Origin: Dolomedes plantarius
Lineage: Eukaryota; Arthropoda; Arachnida; Araneae; Dolomedidae
Assembly: GCA_907164885.2 (NCBI GenBank)
Contig: OU015496.1
Span: forward strand, 105,896,315 to 105,960,314
Direction: 5' to 3'
Length of the DNA stretch: 64,000 nucleotides
The notes under the pieces are model-generated. The model did no database searches and had not been told where the DNA came from. It saw only the letters and a list, made by a program, of their open reading frames with translations. Shown here piece after piece: positions 36,801 to 41,532 of the stretch. Both the position numbers and the translations under genes were made by a program. Each line of letters opens with the position of its first letter. Positions within the stretch are counted from its first letter, which is position 1.

Positions 36801-39800
36801 AAGAAATATAAACACTTATTAGTCCATGTTTATATATTTTTGATAACAGGGAAGGAAGCATACACAAAAGGAAATTAGGGTACTTTGTTCAGAAAGTTAT
36901 ACAATGGATCATTTCAAATCATGTTTTTTTTATATGGTAAAAGTAAATTTTCAGGAGAATTAGGTTACATGCTTGATTATTGAGTAGTTATGACATTTTA
37001 CTTTAAATAATAAATGTGTGAATTCTCTTAGTTTTATCAATGACAAAAAAGTTTTAAAAATAACTCTTTCATTAAAATGTTCTATCTTTATAAACCAATC
37101 AAAACACTTAAAAGAAGTTTTAAGTTAGATGATCCAAGAGGGGGGGGGGGGGGGGACGACAAAATACGTTTGTAAACCAATTTATACTTCAACAAACAGC
37201 ACAAACTGAAAATTTGTAAACCACCACAGAAAAAGGTAAAATTTCCCCCTAACCTAATTTAGGTAAGAGTTATGTTTACTAATTAAAAAAAAAATCAGTC
37301 AAAATTATGATTTGAAAACAAAGAAAGGGTTCTGGTAAACAGTGGAAACAGATCTTTAACCTATAAGAAGACAGAATATATTGAAAACTAAATACCCAGC
37401 TCTGCCTCCTCCTCCTCCACTATTTCGGTTACTATAATTATAGTAATTTCCTCCATTACCATTGAAATTTTCCTGAAAGAAAAACATTTAGGAAAATGAA
37501 TGTAGCTGAATAATCAAAAAAGCATAACTTAAATGAATAGTTAAAAAAATGACTCAGTTTTCATTTCAGTCTCATACATATATGTATATTTTGCTCAGAA
37601 ACTAAAACTTTTGAGAAATTTCACAACATTGGATTTTTGATTTCAAATACTTAAATACAAATAAAATAAACACAGATATTAGTGGCTGACTAAAAAATAA
37701 GACAATCTGCATCAATAGTTAAAGCCAAAGATACGCTATATTGATTTTTTTCTAGCACAGAGAGAGAGAGAGAGAGTCTGCACGACACTGATAAAAATGT
37801 ATTAATTTTAGAAACCCCACTGAATTTCTGCAACTTAGTATGTTTACTTCTGAAACTCTGTACTTCATAAAGTTGCTTGAAAAATTATTAAATTATATTT
37901 CATACTAAACTAATCGAAAACATAGTTTGTGATCCAGTTTAATTACTTTATAACTACTTTGAAAGGAAGTTCCCCAAATCTGTTTAGATAATCATCTTGG
38001 ATATCATGTTTCCCATCAAAGTAATGAATCGGCTTCTGCATGTAAGAAACTGAAAGATTCCTTTTGAAATACTGTATCACTACATTTACCACAAAATTTA
38101 ACTTTTAAATCTGTTTAAGCTATAGCTTATCTATCTAGAATAACATAATAGTTTTACCTTCACACATTAGGTGTTAGAACATGTAAATGTTATTTTACAT
38201 GTTTCTTTGATGGAAAACATGATATCCAAGATGATTATCTAAACAGATTTGGGGAAGTTCCTTTCAAAGTAGTTATGAAGTAATTAAACTGGATCACAAA
38301 GTATAACTGAGTAACTTGACTCCTTAAAGTGCTTGGCACCTCTGATTTTGATTTATTTTCAGAAATAGAAAATGGATGAATTTTTTTAAACAAAATTTTA
38401 TATTTAGAGATAAAATGGACTGAAAAGTGAAAAATGCTTTATTAAAGAAAATTATTTAAGTTATAATCTATCCTGAATTTCTGAAAATTATTTTTACAAA
38501 ATACCTCGGAATCTGAGTAAGTGACCCCTATTAAATTCCTCTCAGGAACTCAAATTTAAATAGTGAGCATGATCCCAGAACTTGTTTACTACACACTCCT
38601 ATTCTCTTCCTCTATATTTCTGTTTTCTTACATTCTTAACATAGTAATTCTGATTGCAAAATCTAATTACTGTCTGTGAACTGATAATTACTACCATAGG
38701 TTGGCTATAATTAAGCATACTTAAATACCTCATTAACCCTTTGAGGGGTGCCATTTGCACAGTGCAAACGCCTAAATCTAATCTTTTTCTCACTTGCTTT
38801 CAATGTATTCCAGTTAAATGAGCAGAAAAATATTTAGTACTGCCATCAGTTATCAGTTTAAAGAAGTAAAAACATTTTACAACCTTTAATTGGAAAAAAA
38901 TTTCAAGATTTTTTGGGTTGAAAAAATTGGGAAAAATATCTGCACTGTGAAAACGTTGCAGGTTGTTGCCCCTGAAAGGGTTAAAGAATACAAACATAAC
39001 TTAAACTTGATTCGCTTAAGAAATCAGACAATGTCCGAACCATGTGATAAACACCTATTGCTCAGAATGTACTACTAATAGGATAAGGTTATTTTAAATT
39101 AACAAATAATACTGCATCAACAGAGTGTAATGTTTTGCATTTAATATTTGTTCAAAAGGATAGAGGTTGCATAGAAATATTTGCAATTTTCAAGTTTTAC
39201 AGAGGTCTTTAAACCCCTGATCCACATGGAGGTGAGGCTGAGTATCAGTATTCATTAATGTATAATTATATTATTATTAATGGGTATATAAAACAGAAAA
39301 TATTAATACAGTTGGCTCTCTGTTTAACGACTTTCAAGGGACTGTGAAAAATCGTCCTTAAGTAGAGATCACCCTTAAACAGAATTTGTGAAAAAATAAC
39401 ATTTCTCATAACGTCGGAGGGGCCAGGACAGGGAAATATCGTCTTAAAATAGAGATCGTCGTTAAACAGAGAACCAACTGTATCATCAATGCAGTGGGCA
39501 GACTATTATTTCAGTGATTTTCACTGTACTTTCACAAATAGCATTACAATATTTTAAGTAGATGTTTATAATAATAAAAACATGATTTAATTTTTTTCTT
39601 TTCGCATTTTGATTTTCTAAAATCAAGTTCTTTATCAGTGGGTAGATCCTACTCAGATAATACAGTAATCTTAAATTTAAATCATGACATTGGTTCATCC
39701 TGAATTGTCATTTTACAAGTAACCATTATTACATCTAGAAATAATTTACTTGATTTTATTTTAAAAATTGACAAGCCCAGTAAAAGCTCCAAGTGGAATG

Positions 39801-40294
39801 CATTAAAACCAAGGAAACAAATCGCAATTGGGATGCAAAATTGCTCACAGGATAGAATTTCTACAGCAAGATTTTATTGAAGCTTTAAATTAAAAGGCCA
39901 AGTTTGTGCTGTCCAACTTTGTTAAATTTAATGAACTGGGTCTAAATTATTTCAATGGGTATATATTATAATTAGTAATATTGACAGTATATTGTTCAGA
40001 ATGCGATATACACACGCCTAATTAAGCAACAGGGTATTCAGAAAATTTTTAAAAATTACAATTAATATGTCATTAAATGTCAGTTATAACACATAAACTA
40101 CAAAAAAAAAATGTGACATGTGACTTGAACTTAACGTGTTCTCTATTTTTAATTTAATCATAGCCCAAAATGAAAATGGCGCAACCGGCATGTAAAGTAG
40201 TGCATTTATATTAGAAAGATGCGCTGACGCTCACTCTTCCTCCTTCATTATCTGTCCTTTGTCTTTTAGCAGCATGTCCATCAAACTGTGCCAT
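5319..40294 (-). CDS. HNRNPL: Heterogeneous nuclear ribonucleoprotein L (14 coding exons, assembled)
   Basis: A nuclear RNA-binding protein that binds CA-rich RNA and regulates splicing and mRNA stability (family knowledge; Drosophila smooth is the homologue). I joined 14 exons, 1,407 bases, into one open frame of 468 codons plus stop. All junctions are GT-AG except intron 4. Residues 1-20 hold the KRQRTDNEGG nuclear-localisation-like start and 21-46 a Gly/Asn-rich stretch. RRM2 is about 47-133, a Pro/Gly/Tyr-rich linker about 150-245, RRM3 about 250-326, and RRM4 about 371-456. The tail is GGGRGPRGGAY. The human protein is longer (about 590 residues), mainly because it has RRM1, which I cannot find here. 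Intron 4 looks like a U2/U12 twintron. The gene starts head to head with RpL9, about 620 bases apart between start codons. Confidence 0.93.
5733..7159 (+). mobile_element. Tc1-like transposon, 1,427 bp
   Basis: Terminal inverted repeats begin CACTGCTGGCCACTGTAAAT, with the complementary ...GGTGGCCAGCAGTG at the right end. TA duplications flank it at 5731-5732 and 7160-7161. The interior carries a broken Tc1 transposase. It sits inside the 5' end of the Helitron; the uninterrupted Helitron copy at 24.4 kb shows the empty site. Confidence 0.9.
5992..7023 (+). pseudogene. Tc1-family transposase, frameshifted
   Basis: A cut-and-paste DDE transposase of the Tc1 type common in arthropods. It starts MPRRKQR at 5992, is stopped by TAA almost at once, and changes frame at least twice before 6200. 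From about 6190 the frame is open to the TGA at 7021-7023 (about 277 codons) with the family signatures MVWGGIGYH, FQQDNARP and SPDLSTIENMW. The second catalytic Asp (QQDN) and the final Glu (IEN) are present. The first, normally in a DESRF motif, reads FTEESRF, so Asp has become Glu. Frame breaks plus this change make it inactive. An A38 run at 5944-5981 lies just before the start codon. Confidence 0.88.
7419..7774 (+). repeat. Perfect 178-bp tandem duplication
   Basis: Two head-to-tail units, 7419-7596 and 7597-7774, look identical by eye. The second Helitron copy (23774-24410) has the unit once, so the duplication is local and recent, or an assembly artefact. Confidence 0.85.
7828..8443. 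mobile_element. pogo/Tigger-derived element with long repetitive TIRs
   Basis: The left end begins CAGTCGAACCTCCATATATC, and the right end is its reverse complement, ...GGAGGTTCGACTG, followed by TA. The subterminal regions repeat the motif TTCGATATATAGAAA in both orientations. The middle keeps a transposase remnant on the minus strand. The left flank is an A31 tract, so the left TA is not readable. Confidence 0.75.
8121..8255 (-). pseudogene. Tigger/pogo transposase C-terminal fragment
   Basis: About 45 codons read FETIRRGLQFTENVPDEVFR and continue with an acidic-aromatic stretch (NKYEHFFEL). This resembles the C-terminal tail of Tigger/pogo transposases, which follows the catalytic core. 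The DDE core itself is gone. The identification is by style only and is helped by the pogo-like termini. Confidence 0.5.
9961..10056 (-). CDS. HNRNPL: hnRNP L exon 13 (RRM4)
   Basis: Encodes SERSSSGLLEFDSVSEALEG and onwards, the RRM4 beta2-beta3 and helix 2 region; the human protein has SERSSSGLLEWES here. Acceptor CTAATAG, donor GTAAGT. Phase fits exons 12 and 14. Confidence 0.95.
10265..11218. mobile_element. pogo-type element, 954 bp
   Basis: The left end is CAGTGATTTCCGCTTATAAG. The right end, in reverse complement, is CAGTAATCACCGCTTATAGT. TA flanks both sides (10263-10264, 11219-11220). The inner motif TTCTTATA recurs in both ends. An A-run lies at about 10998-11030. The interior has only short remnant frames, such as VKRKLEGESSSETIG on the minus strand. 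It lies in hnRNP L intron 12. Confidence 0.7.
11226..11302. repeat. (TA)n followed by (TG)n microsatellite
   Basis: About 57 bases of TA repeat, then about 20 bases of TG repeat, in hnRNP L intron 12. The rest of this intron, to 12016, shows nothing recognisable. Confidence 0.9.
12017..12080 (-). CDS. HNRNPL: hnRNP L exon 12 (RRM4)
   Basis: Encodes VFEDKDAKAPATVKLFQSKN, the first helix and beta2 of RRM4. Acceptor CTTTTTCAG, donor GTAAGT. The 106-base intron 11 separates it from exon 11. Confidence 0.95.
12187..12391 (-). CDS. HNRNPL: hnRNP L exon 11 (end of RRM3, start of RRM4)
   Basis: Contains the family hallmark block FKDYMGNRNNRFTNPEAASK and then LHFFNAPFGISEDEM, the first RRM4 strand; human has YKDFSESRNNRF and LHFFNAPLEVTEENF. 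Donor GTTTGT, acceptor ATTTCAG. Confidence 0.97.
14205..14312. repeat. 34-bp inverted repeat with 40-base spacer
   Basis: Left arm 14205-14238 and right arm 14279-14312 are reverse complements with one mismatch. The core reads GCTGTTCCGGAAGAACAATG. The arms are more GC-rich than the surroundings. Could be a tiny foldback MITE or a hairpin RNA. Confidence 0.85.
14628..16153. mobile_element. Candidate TIR element enclosing a GC-rich patch
   Basis: TAAGGTAAATGCACCTATAA at about 14629 faces a diverged inverted copy, GGTGCGTTTACCTTA, ending at about 16153. The subterminal motif GCACCTATAATGGGCCA also occurs inverted at about 15362-15377 and 15390-15407, so the true right end could be near 15410. 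About 15600-15950 is clearly richer in GC and CpG than its surroundings. I see no transposase. Confidence 0.4.
16243..16364 (-). CDS. HNRNPL: hnRNP L exon 10 (RRM3)
   Basis: Encodes IKFLKSKEGCAMIQMGDPLS through CKLQLG, covering the RRM3 beta2, beta3 (RNP1-like) and helix 2. The human equivalent is VKFMKSKPGAAMVEMAD. Acceptor TTGCAG, donor GTAAGA. Confidence 0.96.
16824..17022 (-). CDS. HNRNPL: hnRNP L exon 9 (linker and start of RRM3)
   Basis: Starts in the Pro/Gly-rich linker (RFGRDPYRGDGPPP) and ends in the first half of RRM3: MMAYGLSHEKMNADRLFNIL then CLYGNIVR. Human has LMVYGLDQSKMNCDRVFN and CLYGNVEK. Acceptor TTTTCCAG, donor GTGAGTG. Confidence 0.97.
17023..19085 (-). other. hnRNP L intron 8; simple repeats only
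   Basis: AT-rich intron with a C14 run at 18226-18239 and a C16 plus A20 run at 18451-18486. No element or conserved stretch recognised. Confidence 0.8.
19086..19209 (-). CDS. HNRNPL: hnRNP L exon 8 (Pro/Gly/Tyr-rich linker)
   Basis: Encodes the low-complexity linker between RRM2 and RRM3: SRGPPPYDGGYDDGYMPRGP, then two DPYG repeats. Composition and position match the PPP/GGY-rich linker of the human protein. Acceptor GTTACAG, donor GTAAGT. Confidence 0.95.
19735..19985 (-). repeat. tRNA-derived SINE-like element (minus strand)
   Basis: On the minus strand, TGGTTAGCATCTC (box A-like) and GAGTTCGAATCCC (box B-like) are correctly ordered about 35 bases apart, giving a Pol III tRNA-type promoter without a good cloverleaf. 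The body contains a short tandem duplication (TTTATAGTAGGAGCACCC twice, plus strand about 19815-19852). Its limits are approximate. It lies in hnRNP L intron 7. Confidence 0.55.
20363..20520. mobile_element. pogo-type MITE, copy of the 32.4-kb element
   Basis: Begins CAGTGAAACCTCGATCGATC after TA. Its right part contains AAAACGATAGATCAAGGTTC, the inverted partner, with a decayed last few bases. It aligns by eye along its whole length with 32433-32573. Confidence 0.75.
20739..20804 (-). CDS. HNRNPL: hnRNP L exon 7
   Basis: A 66-base exon encoding KSSGSERPALLQEPPRGYGP at the start of the linker; human has NKRQRQPPLLGDHP around here. Acceptor TTTTAG, donor GTAATA. Its phase fits both neighbours and its length is a multiple of three, so it could be skipped without breaking the frame. 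Confidence 0.9.
20805..23290 (-). other. hnRNP L intron 6; nothing recognised
   Basis: About 2.5 kb of AT-rich intron with scattered homopolymers; no element, RNA or coding signal found. Confidence 0.75.
23291..23354 (-). CDS. HNRNPL: hnRNP L exon 6 (end of RRM2)
   Basis: Encodes PTRLNVYKNDNESWDYTNNS, nearly the human PTRLNVFKNDQDTWDYTNPN that closes RRM2. Acceptor CTTATAG, donor GTATGT. Confidence 0.97.
23554..23723. mobile_element. Short MITE with 'CCTTGTTCACATTG' inverted ends
   Basis: About 170 bp. The left end AAGCCTTGTTCACATTGC and the right end GCAATGTGAACAAAGCCTT are inverted, and the similarity continues inward (TGGAGTG). The flanks share AGAGA within what may be a decayed 8-bp duplication, so hAT is possible. 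It is in hnRNP L intron 5. Confidence 0.6.
23774..24410 (-). mobile_element. Helitron-like element, copy 2 (inverted)
   Basis: Reads TCTATATGTATAAAACAG at its 5' end (24410) and CTAG at its 3' end (23774), flanked by A and T as Helitrons insert. It matches 5723-8732 minus that copy's nested insertions. The 3' hairpin seen in copy 1 is deleted here. Confidence 0.6.
24411..26264 (-). other. Distal part of hnRNP L intron 5; (TA)n and a possible MITE end
   Basis: Contains an A-run at about 24712-24741, a (TA)n tract at about 24847-24890 and, at about 25125-25156, a solo sequence ending AAGTTTCACTGTATA that looks like one pogo-type terminus. No partner terminus was identified. Confidence 0.5.
26265..26361 (-). 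CDS. HNRNPL: hnRNP L exon 5 (RRM2)
   Basis: Encodes FDSLEAAERAKQSLNGCDIY, then SGCCTLKIEFAK; human has FDSVQSAQRAKASLNGADIY and SGCCTLKIEYAK. Donor GTCTGT. The upstream edge is uncertain: 26360 for U2-type AG, 26361 for an AT-AA cut that restores the family residues VEFDS, or 26367 for AT-AC. All three keep the frame. Confidence 0.95.
26391..26815. repeat. Diverged 214-bp tandem duplication next to the U12 branch site
   Basis: The unit starting GTACAAATGAAGAAAAT at 26391 recurs at 26605. Shared blocks include AACTTGTAAATTAAGAAGTC and GAATTCTAGAAACAATTT. It abuts the polypyrimidine/branch region of intron 4. Confidence 0.8.
27005..29605 (-). mobile_element. piggyBac-like transposon, 2.6 kb
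   Basis: TTAA at 27005-27008 and 29602-29605 flanks an element whose ends start CCCCTTGAGGACC and, inverted, CCCGTTCACAACC. That is the piggyBac TTAA duplication with CCC-starting termini. The interior is a broken piggyBac transposase on the minus strand, antisense to nothing and parallel to hnRNP L, within intron 4. Confidence 0.85.
27374..29067 (-). pseudogene. piggyBac transposase (PGBD4-like), frameshifted
   Basis: A DDD transposase that cuts and pastes at TTAA. The likely start is MAKRPRYLTESE at 29067, followed by a very acidic Ser/Asp/Glu region as in PGBD proteins. At least three frame changes break it (around 28385, 28030-28100 and 27770). The catalytic Asp positions are recognisable in separate frames: IDETFFGWKG near 28375, DLYLDRFFVS near 28150 and HNMGGVDTGDS near 27830. 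The C-terminal Cys-rich finger is intact: YECKICNVGLCVDPCFELYH, ending QQNF and stop at 27374. Overall it covers a near full-length protein of about 560 codons but cannot encode one. Confidence 0.88.
29901..31140. repeat. Large inverted repeat, arms of about 490 bp
   Basis: Left arm about 29901-30388 and right arm about 30633-31140 are reverse complements over most of their length; blocks such as AATGCTTTTTATTCTATTTAG and its complement pair. The right arm has an extra block of about 45 bases. The spacer is about 244 bases. Part of the right arm (GCTCTAAGTGCAGGATTTC) recurs at about 31345-31365. No transposase is seen. It lies in hnRNP L intron 4. Confidence 0.85.
31141..31960. other. Imperfect short repeats; otherwise nothing
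   Basis: A unit of about 180-200 bases (TCTAAGTGCAGGATTTC...TTGACTGTC) recurs in decaying form near 31130, 31345 and 31530. No coding content. Confidence 0.5.
31976..32061 (-). CDS. HNRNPL: hnRNP L exon 4 (RRM2)
   Basis: Encodes DVIHTICSPSGKVLRIVIFK then KNGVQAMV, the RRM2 helix 1, beta2 and beta3; human has DVLYTICNPCGPVQRIVIFR and KNGVQAMV. Acceptor CTCTATAG. The downstream edge is 31976 for the U12 donor or 31981 for the U2 donor. Confidence 0.96.
32147..32213 (-). CDS. HNRNPL: hnRNP L exon 3 (start of RRM2)
   Basis: Encodes FEEKPNHILLITVMNPAYPI then TT, the first RRM2 strand; human has LLFTILNPIYSITT. Acceptor TTGGACAG, donor GTAAGA. An 85-base intron separates it from exon 4. Its first base completes the split codon left by exon 2. 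Confidence 0.95.
32433..32573. mobile_element. pogo-type MITE, 141 bp
   Basis: CAGTGGAATCTCGATCGATC at the left and GATCGAGATTCTACTG at the right, with TA on both sides. Same family as 20363-20520. It sits in hnRNP L intron 2, between TA-rich microsatellites. Confidence 0.85.
32754..35316 (+). mobile_element. hAT transposon (FAM200/ZBED5-like), 2.56 kb, degenerate
   Basis: The left end is TAGCGTTTTCCAACC and the right end GGTTGGGAAGCACTA, inverted with a few changes. It is flanked by CTCTCAGG (32746-32753) and CTCTAAGG (35317-35324), an 8-bp duplication with one mismatch. The inside carries a decayed transposase. It lies in hnRNP L intron 2, in the opposite orientation to the gene. Confidence 0.85.
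33170..34860 (+). pseudogene. hAT transposase remnant with BED finger and dimerisation domain
   Basis: The N-terminal BED-type zinc finger is recognisable: CLVCGEKLLNTAMAPTKLNR followed by HFMINH (C-x2-C...H-x5-H) near 33235-33310. The C-terminal hAT dimerisation helix is also visible: MCEQAFSCLTSIKSKDRNRL near 34744-34805. Between them the frame changes repeatedly and contains many stops. The arrangement is that of FAM200/ZBED5/SCAND3-like hAT proteins. Non-functional. Confidence 0.75.
35317..37395 (-). other. Distal hnRNP L intron 2; no RRM1 exon seen
   Basis: This is where the RRM1 exons would be expected (with 32214-32753). I found none. A coding-like minus-strand patch at about 35930-36060 (PSCFIETKQNLFPDVRPEET) resembles no RRM and may be a transposon fragment. 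An A-run is at about 36610-36635 and a G16 run at 37140-37155. Confidence 0.5.
37396..37472 (-). CDS. HNRNPL: hnRNP L exon 2 (Gly/Asn-rich)
   Basis: Encodes ENFNGNGGNYYNYSNRNSGG and GGGRAG, comparable with the Gly-rich stretch before RRM1 in human hnRNP L. Acceptor TTTCTTTCAG, donor GTATTT. It ends with two bases of a codon that exon 3's first base completes (GGC, Gly). Confidence 0.8.
37925..38301. repeat. Foldback with 97-bp arms
   Basis: Left arm 37925-38021 and right arm 38205-38301 are reverse complements with about three or four mismatches; the core block is AAACAGATTTGGGGAA and its complement. Spacer about 183 bases. No target duplication recognised. Confidence 0.9.
38737..38980. mobile_element. 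piggyBac-type MITE, 244 bp
   Basis: TTAA on both sides (38733-38736, 38981-38984). The termini are CCCTTTGAGGGG and CCCCTGAAAGGG. Subterminal GCACAGTGC/GCACTGTG motifs are inverted relative to each other. Too small to code; presumably moved by a piggyBac transposase. Confidence 0.8.
39309..39480. mobile_element. pogo-type MITE, 172 bp
   Basis: CAGTTGGCTCTCTGTTTAAC at the left and GTTAAACAGAGAACCAACTG at the right, with TA on both sides. Only one position differs in the outer 20 bases. Confidence 0.85.
40235..40294 (-). CDS. HNRNPL: hnRNP L exon 1 (first coding exon)
   Basis: Encodes MAQFDGHAAKRQRTDNEGGR; human hnRNP L has a similar APKRLKTDNAG basic stretch near its start. The ATG lies in GAGACATGG, a good context. 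Donor GTGAGC. A TTTTCTTTAAG just upstream could be an acceptor for a further 5' UTR exon. Confidence 0.85.
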
Positions 40295-40915
40295 GTCTCC
40301 AGATTCACCAATGATTATCTTAAAGAAAATTACTCAGTGTCAGTTTTCTAATGTAATAATTTGTTTCGTTGTTTCGATTTCAGAGAGTACGATATAAGAT
40401 AGTTTGGAGTTGAGGTGTCGAAGTGCAAAGCACTTTGTACTGTAAAGGCGTAAAGGGAGTTTAGGAGAGAGGGTGGGGGTACATTATTCATTTTTTAAAT
40501 ATCTTTAATTCATCAAGTTTCATAATGTAAGGTTGCCTGTATAATTTTTTTTATGTTTTTTATGTATTCGAGGATTTTCAAAGGATCCTAAAACATGGTT
40601 TTGGATAATTCTCCCACCTTACTACCTGCGGGCAAATAGAATTGTCAAATATTTATTAATCACTTAACCTATGTTTCAGGATTTATTAAAAGATAAATAA
40701 ATATAAAATCACGAAATAAGTGGGAAACTACGTAAAGTTAATACAAAATTCTTAAACCTTTTTTATTCGAAGGTACAGTACTTTTCCTCTCAAATTTGGA
40801 AGTGGCATCACTAATCTTTACGGTTAACGGCAACGGCACGTGTTTTCGTCCACGTTACGCTGCGATCTAATAGCGTGGGTTCTACAGCATTAGGGACGAA
40901 TTAAATTAATTCAAA
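40295..40915. promoter_or_regulatory. Divergent promoter region of hnRNP L and RpL9
   Basis: 620 bases between the two start codons, which point away from each other. On the RpL9 side, CTTTTCCTCTC at 40781 fits a 5'-TOP start (a C followed by pyrimidines), as ribosomal protein mRNAs use. A CACGTG box lies at 40837-40842. No TATA box is convincing. The exact starts are inferred. Confidence 0.55.
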
Positions 40916-41485
40916 ATGAAGACAATTATTGCAAGTCAGACAGTAAAAATACCGAAAGGAGTAACCATCAATGTTAAATCTCGAGTTGTTGCAGTTCGAG
41001 GTCCTAGAGGCCTTCTAAGAAGAGATTTTCGTCACGTCCAAGTTGACATGGAACTCGTTGGCAAAGACAAGTTAAGAGTGCAGAAATGGTTCGGGATTCG
41101 CAAAGAACTTGCTACTGTACGTACTGTGTGCTCCCACATCGAAAATATGATTAAAGGTGTAACGAAAGGTTATTTGTACAAGATGAGATCAGTGTATGCT
41201 CACTTTCCCATCAATATCACAACTTCAAAGGATGGCAGTTTGGTTGAGATTCGTAACTTCTTAGGGGAGAAGATCGTCAGAAGAGTTCAGATGCAACCAG
41301 GCGTTGTCTGTCAAAATTCAACAGCCCAAAAGGATGAATTATTACTTGAAGGGAATGATGTCGAATCGGTTTCTCGTTCAGCAGCCCTCATTCACCAATC
41401 TACATTGGTTAAAAACAAGGATATAAGAAAATTCCTTGACGGTATTTATGTATCAGAGAAAACAATTGCAGCAAAGGATGAGTAA
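40916..41485 (+). CDS. RPL9: 60S ribosomal protein L9 (uL6), intronless
   Basis: A component of the large ribosomal subunit (uL6 family), acting in cytoplasmic translation. The 189-residue frame is complete and of normal eukaryotic length (about 190). It shows the family opening [20 protein letters not shown] followed by [11 protein letters not shown], then a [19 protein letters not shown] block, [20 protein letters not shown] and the [11 protein letters not shown] motif near residue 120. The start is fixed by homology. There is no intron, whereas most animal RPL9 genes have several. No poly(A) tract or flanking duplication marks it as a recent retrocopy, and its own promoter signals lie upstream. 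It diverges from hnRNP L on the other strand. Confidence 0.97.
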   Translation: MKTIIASQTVKIPKGVTINVKSRVVAVRGPRGLLRRDFRHVQVDMELVGKDKLRVQKWFGIRKELATVRTVCSHIENMIKGVTKGYLYKMRSVYAHFPINITTSKDGSLVEIRNFLGEKIVRRVQMQPGVVCQNSTAQKDELLLEGNDVESVSRSAALIHQSTLVKNKDIRKFLDGIYVSEKTIAAKDE

Positions 41486-41505
41486 TGTAAATCAATTTCT
41501 GTGTT

Positions 41506-41511
41506 ATTAAA
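41506..41511 (+). terminator. Likely RpL9 polyadenylation signal
   Basis: ATTAAA 21 bases after the RpL9 stop codon, implying a very short 3' UTR, common for ribosomal protein mRNAs. Confidence 0.45.
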
Positions 41512-41532
41512 ATTTGACGCAGGTATTTGTAT

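Larger units (their letters stand above)
37473..40234 (-). other. hnRNP L intron 1
   Basis: 2.76-kb GT-AG intron holding a 97-bp foldback (37925-38301), a piggyBac-type MITE (38737-38980) and a pogo-type MITE (39309-39480). The rest shows nothing. Confidence 0.8.
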
